Positions 1 to 10,152 of a stretch of 64,000 bases of DNA are shown here, piece by piece. This DNA is from Excoecaria cochinchinensis (taxonomy: Eukaryota > Streptophyta > Magnoliopsida > Malpighiales > Euphorbiaceae): assembly GCA_947683425.1 (NCBI GenBank), contig CANTUQ010000043.1, forward strand, positions 5,961,501 to 6,025,500. The letters run 5' to 3'. Each line of letters starts with the position of its first letter. The stretch's first letter is position 1. Below the pieces are notes generated by a model. That model made no database searches and had not been told where the DNA came from. It saw only the letters and a list, made by a program, of their open reading frames with translations. The position numbers were made by a program, and so were the translations under genes.

Positions 1-30
1 ACCATACAAGCAAATCTATTCACAATAATG

Positions 31-94
<64 letters not shown>

Positions 95-1076
95 AGAAGA
101 AGAAGCCAACGGGAGTCACAAAAGAATCAAACTAAAACAAACAAATAATATATCAGCAGTAATATTAATCACCTTAAAATGCTAAAAATAAATGATAGAC
201 ATGGTAATAATAGCAAAAATAATAATATTAACAATAATAAATGATGAACAAAAATAAATGAGAATGGTTCCAAAAAATGTTTACCATCAGAGATTGTAGA
301 TATGAGAAAAATGGTATTTTGATCCGTTCCCTTGTCGAATTTCGGTGATAAAACCGAAAATACTAAAAAAGAAATCTAAGTTTAAATAAGAAAAAACTTG
401 AGAAAATATTTTTGGTGGATAATTGAGTAAAAAAAATTAATTTATCTTACTCAAATCAAACCAAGGATGAAGTATTTTTTAGCGAAAAAATAAATTAGAA
501 CTTGAAAAAATGTTTTAGGATTTTTCTTTTGAAGAAGAAAAGAAAATGTTTGCCTTTTTTTTTTTGCTTGAGAGAAAACTCCAAAACCTTTCAAAGTGCT
601 GCCCCCCTCTCAATTGAAGGTAAAAGTCCTTCTAGTTTTCTGTCTTTTCAAAATGGAAAAAAGAAAAAATTAATTTTTTAATTTTATTTTTTCAAAGACA
701 CCGAAAGAGTGAAAGAAATGGGAAAAACAGACTGCAAGTCGACAGAGGAAATGCAGTAAACGACCGCGACAAAGCAAAAACAGCAGCCCTCAAAGCGTGT
801 GTGCCTGCAGGCGCACGCGGCCCACACGCGTGGCATAAGAGAAAAAACTACACAATAAAATAAAAATAAAAATAATAAATAATAAAAAAAGTAACAATGA
901 GAAATTTTTGGGTTGGGAATATATTATTTTTATTAATTTATTTTTTTTCTTTTTAAAGAAATACAGGGAATTTTCGACAAGGAAGACATCATTTTTGACA
1001 CTTTTACTTGTGGCAAGTATCGTTTTCATCATCGGGTAATTATGATCTTGGACCGCCTCGGGACCCGGTGCCTACA
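1..1076 (-). mobile_element. 3' LTR of Tat-A, partial
   Basis: The right end is the reverse complement of the Tat LTR start (TGTAGGCACCGGGTCC), matching the starts at 12226, 12867, 24855, 38326 and 58139. The rest lies left of the window. It holds a TAA microsatellite and a short GC-rich patch near 795-835, both of which recur in the other Tat LTRs. Confidence 0.8.
24..93. repeat. TAA microsatellite in Tat LTR
   Basis: About 23 near-perfect TAA units. Equivalent TTA/TAA tracts sit in the middle of the other Tat LTRs (13900-14160 with 15763-15850, and 39525-39790), so the microsatellite is a resident part of this LTR type. Confidence 0.9.
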
Positions 1077-2690
1077 CACGGTGTCTGTGAGATGCATTGT
1101 TCTCTAACTACAACCCTGTTGCGATTTGTTCTATCGCATGTGTCCCGCTGGACTCATCTCGGCTTGCACGATGTCTCCCTGCCAAGCCCCATCCGGTCTG
1201 TAAGGCATGTGATTGAACGTTCTATCTTGCTGGCTGCTTCCGGGCTTACACGACATAATCTTACTAACGCCATCCGGTCTACAAGACATGATTTCTGATC
1301 TGCTGACCTCCATCTGGTCTGCTTGGTTTCTACCTGTTAACCACTATCTAAATAATGTAGTGTCTGATTTGCTAACCACCATTCGGTTAGCCCAGTGCCT
1401 GACTGTTGACCATCCTTGGGTCGGCATGGTGACTCGTTTGTCATTGTCTTTGCTGGAGCTTACCTGTTGGGGTCGATGTCAGACGGGTGTCCCCTGAAGG
1501 ACGGCTAGTTATTCCTCATGGAAAATAGTTCGTGGAATATCATCCTCTGGATTTTTGCCGAGTCTTTTTTTTAGACTTCCAAAGTGCGGGACACCATTCT
1601 CTTGATTGCATCGACTGTGATATACTAGATTTCGGTCTCCATCATCTTCAACTGGAGCCTCCTTGTTGAAAAGACCTGTGTGCCTTTTGAGAGGGCTTTG
1701 TGCTCGCAGGGAGACTTTGAAAATTTATGCTCACTGAGGCTAGAATGCTCACTGAGAGACTTAGGTGCTTTGATGCTCACTGAGAGACTTTAATGTTGAG
1801 CCTCCTGATTGCCCCTGGCCTGGTATGCATGAATAGGCTATTTTCTTGGGTGTTCTCCCCTCTATACAGATGCACCTGACTTTATGCCAAATATAGTGTC
1901 CAACAATGTTGAGCTGAACCCATCTCTTGGATCATCTTTGTGCATGAGGTCTATTCGGACCTTTTCCCCTGAGTCATGTACACAACAACGTATACAAAAT
2001 ATTGTGTGTGCATATGCAATCATGTGTGTGAAATATACATACAAAACTATCTACAAGAAACACGTGCAAAGGATTAATGTACAAAAATTATGTGTACGCA
2101 ACTACACGTGTAAAGGATTGAATGCACGTGATATGCTTATGATATGCATGCTAAACATGTGCAAAGAATTATGCGTTACATGTATACAAAGATTATGTAC
2201 ATGGAATGTGCATGAAGAATTGCATATGCAAAATATATACAAAGATCAAGCATATGTGAATGCATGTTGGGCATCATGAAAGGCTATGCATGTGTAAAGT
2301 TATGCAGGGGGATATGCAAAAGATTTATGCATGCGAGATGCAAAAATGTATAGACCACATCCTAGGTGGTTAAGAGATTCATTGAGGGTACTGCTTATAC
2401 TATTTGATGCCCCCAGTGATCTAGAAAAGTGTCATGTTGGCTTAGGAATTTTGACCCATAAGCTTTTTAGAGAAAGCTGTCTCGTGTGCATCTTTGTCCC
2501 TCGATTAACGAGCATACGCCCCTTGCCATGAGTTGTATAGCGTCTTGCCCCCAAGACTCTGACTCAAGTTCTGCATTATGCACTATCTGCCTGAAGGGTA
2601 GTCATCTGGAGTAATGCCGCCTTATCACTCTAGGCTTCAAAAGTCACTGTTTTAAAGGTAGTGCGTCCCTTGTGGATTTTCACACTAGCT
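1077..2690 (-). repeat. Variable 3' UTR of Tat-A with degenerate tandem repeats
   Basis: There is no credible coding. Between about 1150 and 1430, blocks with a 'ctgatctgctgacc / ccatctggtct' theme recur. Between about 1975 and 2345, units rich in TATGCA, ACATGTG and CAAAGATTATG recur. Tat elements are known for fast-changing tandem repeats just inside the 3' LTR; Tat-B and Tat-C have different ones in the same place. The original unit boundaries are too eroded to define. Confidence 0.6.
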
Positions 2691-3742
2691 TTTCTTAGCG
2701 GGAAATGCGTACCTTTGGGGATTTTCACATAACTCTGTGCCTAATTTTTGCCTGGAATGGCCCCAATCCACTCCAGCGGCTTTTATTCATTTTTTTGTAG
2801 GGCAAACTGCTTGTTTCCAAGTTTTCACCTTGCCCTTTGGCCTAACTTTTGCTTAAAGAGCCAATTACGGTTTTCAACTCTAACGGCCTTTTGTTTTGTT
2901 TTTTTTAAGGGTATGACTGCAAGAAAAGTTTAAGCTACTATTAGAGCCCCTTTCTAGAGTAAACAACAATTATTCACTGAGGCATTTTCTCCCTAGGCAT
3001 CGATTGTATTCCTTTGCCTATCTCGATGAATGTGCTGCTAGATTGGGTGAGTTGGTGGATGAGGATCGGGTTCTTTAGGGCTTCATGAAGCTACATTTTA
3101 TATTACCACCCATTGTGCTCGATAGTTCAGAGGGATTAACAATGTAGTGAGGCATCCTTATCTTTACAAGGTGGACTTTTATCTTCAGCTTTTACCTCCA
3201 AATACCATAGCCTCTGGGGAAGCTGCCGGTGAAGACTATTATACCATCTATTGGGGATTGTTCTTTTACTCCCACTAATGCATTCAAGAGGTAGGTGCTT
3301 AGTCCCGCAGTTGATAACAAGACTTATCAACTTAGGCATCTGGCCAGCGAGAATAGTAGTAAAGTATAGTTACTTAGATTAGATGCATTCAGTAATGAAC
3401 GATGTTTTTCTTTTTATAAAAGAACTAGAAAATAATGCACCCGTATATTTGCAAAGATTGTGTACATTTCGGTGTGATTTCTCTATACATGATCATTACT
3501 AACATCGATTCAAAATGCAAAGCCACATCTAATCTCAAAGTAGATCTTGTAAGCATCAAACTCCTATTTCCAATCAGCCCTCTCGGGTTTTCTTGATTGG
3601 ACATTTTCCCTCGAGCCTCTAATTTTTTCCCAGGATGCCTTTTTTCGATTTTCACCCTGACGAGGCGCCCATTTTTAGTAAGGCCACCTTTTTTCGATTT
3701 TTGACCTGTGGGTTTTTATTCTCTTCTTTTGATTTTTAGTCT
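2691..3742 (-). other. Conserved 3' UTR block of Tat-A
   Basis: The reverse complement matches the region after integrase in Tat-D (55438-56130) and Tat-B (20500-21200). All three contain phrases such as 'ggcaaaaataaggcacag', 'gctctaagcaaaagttagg' and a recurring GTGAAAACC-like word (here GGTTTTCAC or GATTTTCAC). I see no ORF conserved between copies, so the block is probably untranslated RNA kept through element activity. Confidence 0.6.
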
Positions 3743-4529
3743 TTAGCCATGGAACCTCTTGAGTCTGTCAATGTTGACCGGTTTTTCATATTTTCTTCCA
3801 TCGCTGTCCGTCGAAAATGCTGCTCCCTTAGACAATAGCTTCTCAAGAACAAATGGGTCTTCCTATACTGGTGTAAATTTGTCTCATTCTTCTGGAACAT
3901 TCGGACTCATTTGCTTAAAGATTAAATCTCCCTCTTTAAATAGGTGCTTTGGACTTCCTTTCCGAATGATCGAGTAGAGTGTTTTCTGATAGATCTGACT
4001 GTGGCGGTAATCCCATGACATGTCCTTGTCTGACATGTTTAACTGTTGCTGCCGTTGCTGTGCCCTGTCGGCTTCCAGAATATGGGCTTCCATGACGTCC
4101 TTAAAGATTTGAGCTCTATTTCGACCGGGCATACTGTTTCTGCCCCCATGTATTGAGGAATAAAAAGTGACTCTTGTAGAGGTTTTGATGGTGGTTCTCT
4201 AGCTTCGAAGTGCAAAAGGGCCATTTCTCTGCCCAATCCTTGTAGTTTCGAACCTTCTTGACCAAGATCTTTTTGTTAGCAGCCTCTCCTACCCCATTGG
4301 TTTGAGGGCAATACAGAGAAGACTTGTGGTCTTTAATGCCATACCTCTGGAGCAACTCCCTAGCCTTAGCCATAAATTGTCCTACCGTCCTTGAACTCTG
4401 CGTGGTGCGGGAGACCATATTGACATATCGGATTCCTTTCGACGACCCTCTCTGTTGGAGGCCGTAGGGCATACCTCCCCTATGATGTCTATTCCCAAGC
4501 TCGAGCAACCCGTATCCATTATAAGTCAA
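3743..4529 (-). pseudogene. Integrase remnant of Tat-A
   Basis: This is the C-terminal half of a Ty3/gypsy integrase, which joins element cDNA to host DNA. The core appears as 'HKSSLYCPQTNG' followed by GVGEAANKK (the region of the catalytic glutamate) and 'KDWAEKWPF'. The C-terminal part has SQIYQKT, 'KEGDLIFKQM' and a terminal KRFHG before a stop at 3743-3745, the same ending as Tat-D integrase. There is no chromodomain, in line with Tat. Frames shift near 4120, and the segment with the central catalytic aspartate is badly altered around 4400. The zinc-binding N-terminus is missing. It is certainly non-functional. Confidence 0.8.
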
Positions 4530-4830
4530 TAGAACCCTTTTGGTATTTTTCGGAAGTCAAGAAAAATGGCAAAGTACGGGCATGCGTAGATCAATGGAAT
4601 TTGAACAAAGCTTGCCCCCAGGATGACTTTCCAATCTATACATTGATTCTTTTCCTTCCCATTTTTTTCCTTTTTTTTTGTTCCCTTTTTTCTTTTTTCT
4701 TTTTTGTTCCTTTTTTTTATGTTCTTCTTTTTTTTTTTCTTTTTTTTTTGTGGATAAGCTTTGTTCAAATCCTGATAGCTCATACTTTTTTGCTCTTCTT
4801 GACTATTGGGATGACATTGACCAACCAAGC
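4530..4830. repeat. Inverted duplication of a reverse transcriptase piece around a pyrimidine tract
   Basis: On the plus strand, 4545-4645 reads as reverse transcriptase (KKNGKVRACVD, then NLNKACPQDDFP). On the minus strand, 4756-4830 reads as the same region (YQDLNKAY and the upstream ANVIPI-like part). The two share a perfect 15-bp inverted repeat, ATTTGAACAAAGCTT at 4599-4613 against 4756-4770. The spacer 4660-4750 is almost pure T with some C. The rest of Tat-A reads only on the minus strand, so the forward piece was inverted or copied back. Confidence 0.75.
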
Positions 4831-5312
4831 CGGGGGTTGCATAAAAAAATTTTGGCTTTATCTCTACTTGTGGATCCCTTTTTTTTAACCTTCTCTACCC
4901 ATTTTGGCCTAAGTCTTCTGAGCTTCTGCTTGACTGGTCCATGATTGGGGTATGTTGGAATGGTGTGCTCGATGATTCCGCGATAAACTCTTAGCATGTC
5001 TTCATAGGTCCAGGCAAAGACTTTTTCATATTTTCTTGATTTTTTCTCAAGTTTTGATCTCTCTTCAGGAGTTATATTATATGCTATCAAGATTTTCTTT
5101 GGGTTTTCCAAAGTTTTAAGATTAAATGGAATAGCGTTAATTGAATCAATGTTAAATATGAATGAGTCATGATCATGATTATGCATAGTAAAACTATAAG
5201 AAATATTGCACAAGTAAGCAAAAGTGTTCATCTTATTAATGAAACCAGAATGTCATTATTAAAAAGTTCAAAAATAAAAAGAACATTCTAAATAGGTAAT
5301 CATTTTTCATTC
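4771..5312 (-). pseudogene. Pol N-terminal fragment of Tat-A (linker and start of reverse transcriptase)
   Basis: It corresponds to the region between protease and reverse transcriptase of Tat-D (52090-52560): FAYLC near the start, 'FNLKTLENPKKILIA', EERSKLEK, 'YEKVFAWTYEDM', then 'PVKQKLRRLRPKW'. The last is the conserved entry to the palm domain. The reading frame decays after that, and the catalytic part of reverse transcriptase is gone apart from the inverted piece next door. Upstream, 5232-5312 aligns with the acidic stretch 27757-27830 of Tat-C. The fragment has no catalytic residues. Confidence 0.75.
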
Positions 5313-5394
5313 TTGCCATCACAAATGTTGCAGTCGATGATCCATTATCATCCTTAAGAATCGTCCTCTCTTTCCCACTTAGGCACTTAATCTG

Positions 5395-6343
5395 TTTTAT
5401 TCTTTATCCTTCGCTCTTCTGGGTCAGAGATCTGTTTGGAATTAATCAAATCTTGGATAGCATGTCTCAATACCTTGCAATCATCTGTGGTATGCCTGGT
5501 GTGTTGGTGGAAGGCACAATATTGATCCCCCTTGTAATTGGGTTGTCCCTAGTTTCTAGCGGGCCTAGCCGGCAATGGTTGTACCATCCTCTCCTTTATT
5601 AGCCTCTTAAGGACCCAAGACAGGGATCTGCCCAAATCAGAATAATGCCTCCGATTCACTTCCATGGTTGGCGCTTCTACTATATTTTCCTTTTCTAGGT
5701 CCGGCATTAATTCTTGAATGCGATCTCTTAGGGGACAACAGTAGTCTGTTATATGCCCTAAATACTGGTGATACGCGCAATACCAATCTGCTCTATGTCG
5801 AGGCTGTCCTTGACTTGGGGAAGGCCAAACTGGTAGGGGTTGTAGCTTACCTTCCTTGATGAGACGAGTGAAGTGTCAAGATAATGGCCTACCCAAGATA
5901 GTGAGGTGGGACTGAGCTGTTCTAGTGGCTGAAACTTCTATGGCCCTAACATTTGCCTTACTTTTATTGTGGCTTCCTGAGCTTTCATTTTTTAGAATAT
6001 GCATCATCGCGGGGTCTCCACCCTCTTCATGCACAATGCTATATTCTAGAGTAGGCCTCCTATTTCCTCCTTGCTCAACTAGTGAATCAAGTGGCCCCTT
6101 GCCTCTGGTCTCGAAAGGAAATGGACGTACTACAGCCATCGCTGTAGGAACCTTCTTGACCGTGGCTGGCTCCACTTGGTTAAGAGATGTTGCAATAAGC
6201 TGAGCTTGAAGAACCAGCGCTATGGCATCCATTCTTTCTTTAATCGTGGCCAACAGCCTTTTTTCAAGCTCTTCGAACCTTCTATCCTTCCCCTAGGCAA
6301 TTAGGGCACGAGTCTCTTCAGTCTGTTGTGAAAGGCCAGCCAT
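5395..6343 (-). pseudogene. Gag remnant of Tat-A with two zinc-knuckle modules
   Basis: Gag is the capsid and RNA-packaging protein. A plausible start ATG is at 6341-6343 (MAGLSQQTEETRALIA), with a stop about 16 codons in, then 'FEELEKRLLATIKERMDA', a coiled N-terminus like the other Gag copies. The central capsid region (WYHGLD, TEEFLKQYD in the others) is deleted; the text jumps to 'IEVSATRTAQ' and LGRPLS. Then come two tandem modules. Each has an LGR(P/S)LS entry, an LIKE..K/M.QPLP linker and a C-x2-H-x4-H-x4-C finger: YCAYHQYLGHITDYC (reverse of about 5736-5785) and YCAFHQHTRHTTDDC (about 5478-5526). The other elements here have one finger. Several stops interrupt it. Confidence 0.75.
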
Positions 6344-6652
6344 TTTTAATACCTTCAGATGCTCTGGTAAGGATGCTAAATCTTTGTCAGCCAACCCAAA
6401 CTCTGATTGCTCTTTAGACAACTATCGAGATCCCTCAACCAGCCAAGCAAATGGTCTACAATGGCTGAAAAGCAAGGAGTTAGAATGATGTATGAATGAC
6501 ATGCTATGCGTGGTCGTGTTATACAACAAATGGTATACAATGGCTAAAAAAATCAAAGAGGTTAGAATGATATATGTAATGCATGGAACAAATTTATGCA
6601 TAGGGTGATATAAACTAGTAGGGTCGTGCTGGGTTAAAAGAGGGACCAAACT
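6344..6652 (-). other. Leader of Tat-A, left part
   Basis: This is untranslated leader between primer site and gag. Solo LTR S1 splits it; the other part is 9638-9757. The join AAACT/AGCAT restores a phrase found in the leaders of Tat-B (17145) and Tat-D (48390). No ORF is supported. Confidence 0.6.
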
Positions 6653-7007
6653 TGTAACACCCCGCCATCCCCGTTGGAAGGATACCGGAGTGCCACACAG
6701 GCAAACACATATAATAAATCCATATTCACATGTATAAACAAAAAAAACAAAAGAGATTTAAAGAAAACTTTTAATCATGTAATAATAAATCCTTTTTACA
6801 TATAACATATATCCGTACTGTTTTACAAAATGAGGCTTGTAATCGAATACATATACAGAAATAATATTTGTTCCTTTACAAAAGATTTACTTTGCTATAC
6901 ACAAGCCATATACAAAAGTTTACAGCGGAAGACTTCAAAAATAATTTCATCATAAGACTCCTAGTGGCCGACCCGCAGATATCTGACTTCAAATCCAAAC
7001 TCGCCAC

Positions 7008-7047
7008 CTGCACGGGAAAAGAGCCCGTGCTAAGCGATAACGCTTAG
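7008..7047 (-). promoter_or_regulatory. S1 double hairpin with acceptor-like CAG
   Basis: In element orientation: stem CTAAGCG, loop TTAT, stem CGCTTAG (7047-7030), directly followed by CACGGG, a pyrimidine-rich loop and CCCGTG (7029-7011), then CAG/GTGGC. The same double hairpin occurs in S2, S3, S4, S5 and S7. The CAG after a pyrimidine loop resembles a 3' splice site. Confidence 0.6.
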
Positions 7048-7282
7048 TGGGGAGGAACAAAACAAACTAACAATATGCATATACAATATTTACAACAATA
7101 CTATAATCTCATCCCAACCATAAACATACATTACAAGTAATTAACTATTAAAACATAATTAAAATCTACATATTTCTCACCATTGCAAATACATATACAC
7201 TCAAGGTGTATAAACACAAAGTTATACTATATTTCATATACAACATATACCTTTAATCTTGTCAATAAACATCTCAACATAT

Positions 7283-7344
<62 letters not shown>
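7283..7344. repeat. AT dinucleotide microsatellite in S1
   Basis: Roughly 31 AT units, self-complementary. S2, the closest relative of S1, has only a short ATATAC stretch at the same place (25815), so the array expanded after the copies split. Confidence 0.9.
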
Positions 7345-7347
<3 letters not shown>

Positions 7348-8310
7348 ATATAAACATGTAGCCTGATTAGTCTGAAATACTCTCTAGAAGTGGATACGGT
7401 CATTTGGATACTGATTGAACACAGTATCCCAAGCATATAGAGACATGAGTCTCAAACATGTATTTTCCATATAGAGACCGGAGTCTCGCTTTATTTTCAT
7501 ATAGACCAAACATGGTCGAAATAAGGATCCAAATGGACCCGCATATATCGTTTTATCATATAGCAGCTGCACACACACTCTGACCTAAGTAAGCGCTTAC
7601 TTATCCACTACTATGACTTATTCAGGCTCAAAGAATACAACTGAATAATTCATGTATTCATGTACATTGATCAAAATCAGAAACATATACATATATTCAA
7701 ATATGAACTTATAGTTCATTTAGAAATAATCCATGTATACATATATACTGTTCACATTTTTGAAACATGTAACTTTAAATATTAAATACAACTAAATACA
7801 AATACATATTTCACGTATACATGTGTCTAGATCAAATTCAGAAACATTTAAATACATCCAGTATCAATTATTGGAGGCCGAAGTACAAATAATTCCCATT
7901 TAAGACCATTTATGTTCATGTAAGATATAAACTAGTAAGTTATGTACATTAATTATTTAATCAAGTATACGACTCAATAACTCACGTATCATATCATGTG
8001 AATTTCATTAAATACTAACTTATATTTCATATATACACGTATATTGATCCAATTTAGAACATTTAAATGTATAAATATCAACTACAGGAGGTGATAAGAG
8101 CAAATAGTTCATATTGAAAAAGTTCATGTTAAATAAATTATAAACATGTAAATCATGTAGATTAATCATTAATCATGTATACGAAACCCAATATTATGCA
8201 ATTATCCAAAATACAATACAATTTTAACTCAAACATTTGTCATGTAGTGCAAAAACCTTTAAAACAGAAGTTAAAACTTTATCTTTAATAAAACAGGCAG
8301 CAGGGGAAGG

Positions 8311-8602
8311 CTGATCACGCCGTGACCATTCGTCACGTCTCGTGACGCAGGCTTCATGCGAACGCCAGGCAAAAAGCAAGGCAGTCAAGGCGTGACCACC
8401 AGTCACGTCTCGTGATGCCTGTGAGGAGAGGGAGGAGATGAGTTCTCGTGACACGCAGAGACAGGCGAGAGGTCGCGAGGCGTGACGCTACCTCACGTCG
8501 CGACTTCCAAAGGAGAGGAAGGTCACGGCGTGATGCTTCATCACGCCACGTGACTTCCCACAGAGGGAGGTCACGGCGTGATGTACCATCACGTCACGTG
8601 AT
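8311..8602. repeat. GC-rich inverted-repeat block of S1
   Basis: Words of the form GTCACG...CGTGAC and TCACG...CGTGA recur about every 20-50 bases, for example the half-sites around GGCGTGA and the G-box CACGTGA. The surroundings are AT-rich, so the block stands out. ORFs through it are artefacts of the repeat. Each S copy has a block at a similar distance from the LTR start, but built from different words. Confidence 0.75.
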
Positions 8603-9211
8603 CTTTCTCTCACAAATCTGCTTCTCCTTCCTCCAACTTCTCAGAATTCACAGAAAAGCATAAAAACCAGAAAAACGTGAAAAAAACAGAGTATAACTCA
8701 AACTCAAATCCCAGTTTGTCTACATCAAATTTTCATGCAAAAATTCATGCTAACATATATCTTTTGGTCTTCAAAGCACATTTGTAGCAATTACAATATC
8801 AATAACATCTTTTTACAAATCAAACAGAGGTAATACCAGAACATCGACTAATTAGAATTTCTCTTTCAAACTCATGCATACTGATCTTATTTAGCAACTC
8901 ACGTCATTCTTTTTCACCTAAATCATATAAACACAGAACATTTCTCATACATTTAGATGTACAAACACACATAAATACATTAATATTCAAACTGTAAACA
9001 GGATCCAGGACAAGTAAGGACAGACACTCCCAAACCTGAATGAAGTCCCAGAAATGCCCACTGTATCCTTCTTCAAACCACAATCTTATCTTTCCCTTTA
9101 TCTTTCTTTTATCCTCAGAGGCTTGCAAACAAGTAAAACCACAATCAAACCCAAGAATGTAATCTCTATAAACCCAAATCAGAAAGAAGAACCACACGAA
9201 AACCAGTAACC

Positions 9212-9220
9212 ACTCACCTT
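9212..9220 (-). promoter_or_regulatory. Putative 5' splice site of S1
   Basis: It reads AAG/GTGAGTG on the minus strand, 416 bases from the LTR start and downstream of a CT-rich tract. Matching sites lie at 427, 498, 627, 426 and 553 bases in S4, S5, S3, S6 and S7. It is inferred from position and consensus only. Confidence 0.5.
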
Positions 9221-9757
9221 CTGAAGCTTCTAACAACTTTAACCTTTAGCTCAAAACTAAAGAACACCCACATGCAGAAGAAAGAAAGAACAGAATGTGG
9301 TTTTACGAGAGAGAGAGAGAGCAAGAAGAGAGGAAACTTTCAGTCTTTTGTTTCCAGCCCACTGAGTTTTTCTCATTCTTCCCTTTTCCTTCACCACGTG
9401 CACACACACATTCCACCTGGCACACATGCACGATTACACAAAACCTGATACTCTTCTTTTACCAAATGGTCCTTGAAAAATTACCTTTCACTCACTCAAA
9501 TACAATCTGCCATTTAAAATACTTTTGTTTCCTTGCAATTTAATCCTCAATCACAAGTAAAATTACTCAATTGTCCTTAAATATCCATTTAAAATTGCCA
9601 ATTTCCGATTAGGCCACTTATGGGGTGTGACAAAACTAGCATAGATCTAAAGCTCTAATGAGATGCAATGCAAATTTTGAAAAAGGATGAAATTTTTAAA
9701 TTAAAACTCAATTATAAGTTTAAAACAAGGTACTTTAGAAATGAAGTCTCAATTAAG

Positions 9758-9775
9758 TCCCCAGTGGAGTCGCCA
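9758..9775 (-). promoter_or_regulatory. Primer binding site of Tat-A (tRNA-Arg)
   Basis: The minus strand reads TGGCGACTCCACTGGGGA, an exact complement of the 3' end of plant tRNA-Arg(ACG) including CCA (from memory of that tRNA). One base separates it from the 5' LTR end (9777). A tRNA-Arg primer is known for Ogre/Tat elements. Confidence 0.85.
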
Positions 9776-9872
9776 CTGTGACATGCGCCGAACCCCGGGG
9801 TGCCCCGAAGACCCGCTTTTAGGGCGATCGAGAGAGGTTCGTGAAAACTTGTAAGAAATTGCAAGCGCGTCT

Positions 9873-10152
9873 ATTTTGGGCAACAAGGAGGTTTCTTGGA
9901 GTCGCCACCCAATAGAATATTGGGAAAGGTCGTCTAGCCTCAGTGAGCCTAAGACAGCGCATATGCATCCATTTTGGGCAAGTCAGAGATATTTTGGAGG
10001 CCCCACCCCAATAGAACATTGGGATGGTCCTCTAACCTCATGGAGCCTAGGACTATGCAAATTGAGCGTTTTTGGGCAACAATAGATATTTTGAAGGCCC
10101 CACCCTAATGAGACATTGAGATGGTCCTCTAACCTCGTTGAGCCTAAGACTA
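9873..10152 (-). repeat. Three-fold 98-bp tandem repeat at the LTR 3' end of Tat-A
   Basis: Units start at about 9873, 9971 and 10069. Each holds 'tttgggcaa', a hairpin of the type CCCAAT-agaac-ATTGGG and a 'cctctaacctc..gagcctaagac' phrase. The first unit keeps GGAGTCGCCA (9898-9907), the complement of the first ten bases of the primer binding site. The other Tat LTRs have one or two units here. Confidence 0.8.

Larger units (their letters stand above)
6653..9632 (-). mobile_element. S1: solo LTR of a TGTAACACCCC-type (probably Tekay/Del-like) retrotransposon
   Basis: The LTR is bounded by TG...CA (reverse ends TGTCACACCCC and GGGGTGTTACA) and flanked by exact 5-bp duplications AAACT at 6648-6652 and 9633-9637. 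It is 2980 bp with no internal coding and no second LTR, so it is a solo LTR left by recombination. LTR ends of this type are typical of plant chromoviruses, but without pol the family is inferred. Modules in element order: pyrimidine tract (9306-9330 reversed), donor-like AAG/GTGAGT at 9212-9220, GC-rich inverted-repeat block (8602-8311), palindrome AAGTAAGCGCTTACTT (7587-7602), AT microsatellite, then a double hairpin ending in CAG (7047-7008). Confidence 0.88.

Noticed and set aside
1008..1497. Two overlapping ORFs of about 95 codons
   Set aside because: They lie across the LTR border and the degenerate 3' UTR repeats of Tat-A; no conservation with the other elements.
4526..4888. Lysine-rich or phenylalanine-rich ORFs
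   Set aside because: They arise from the T/C tract between two inverted reverse transcriptase pieces.
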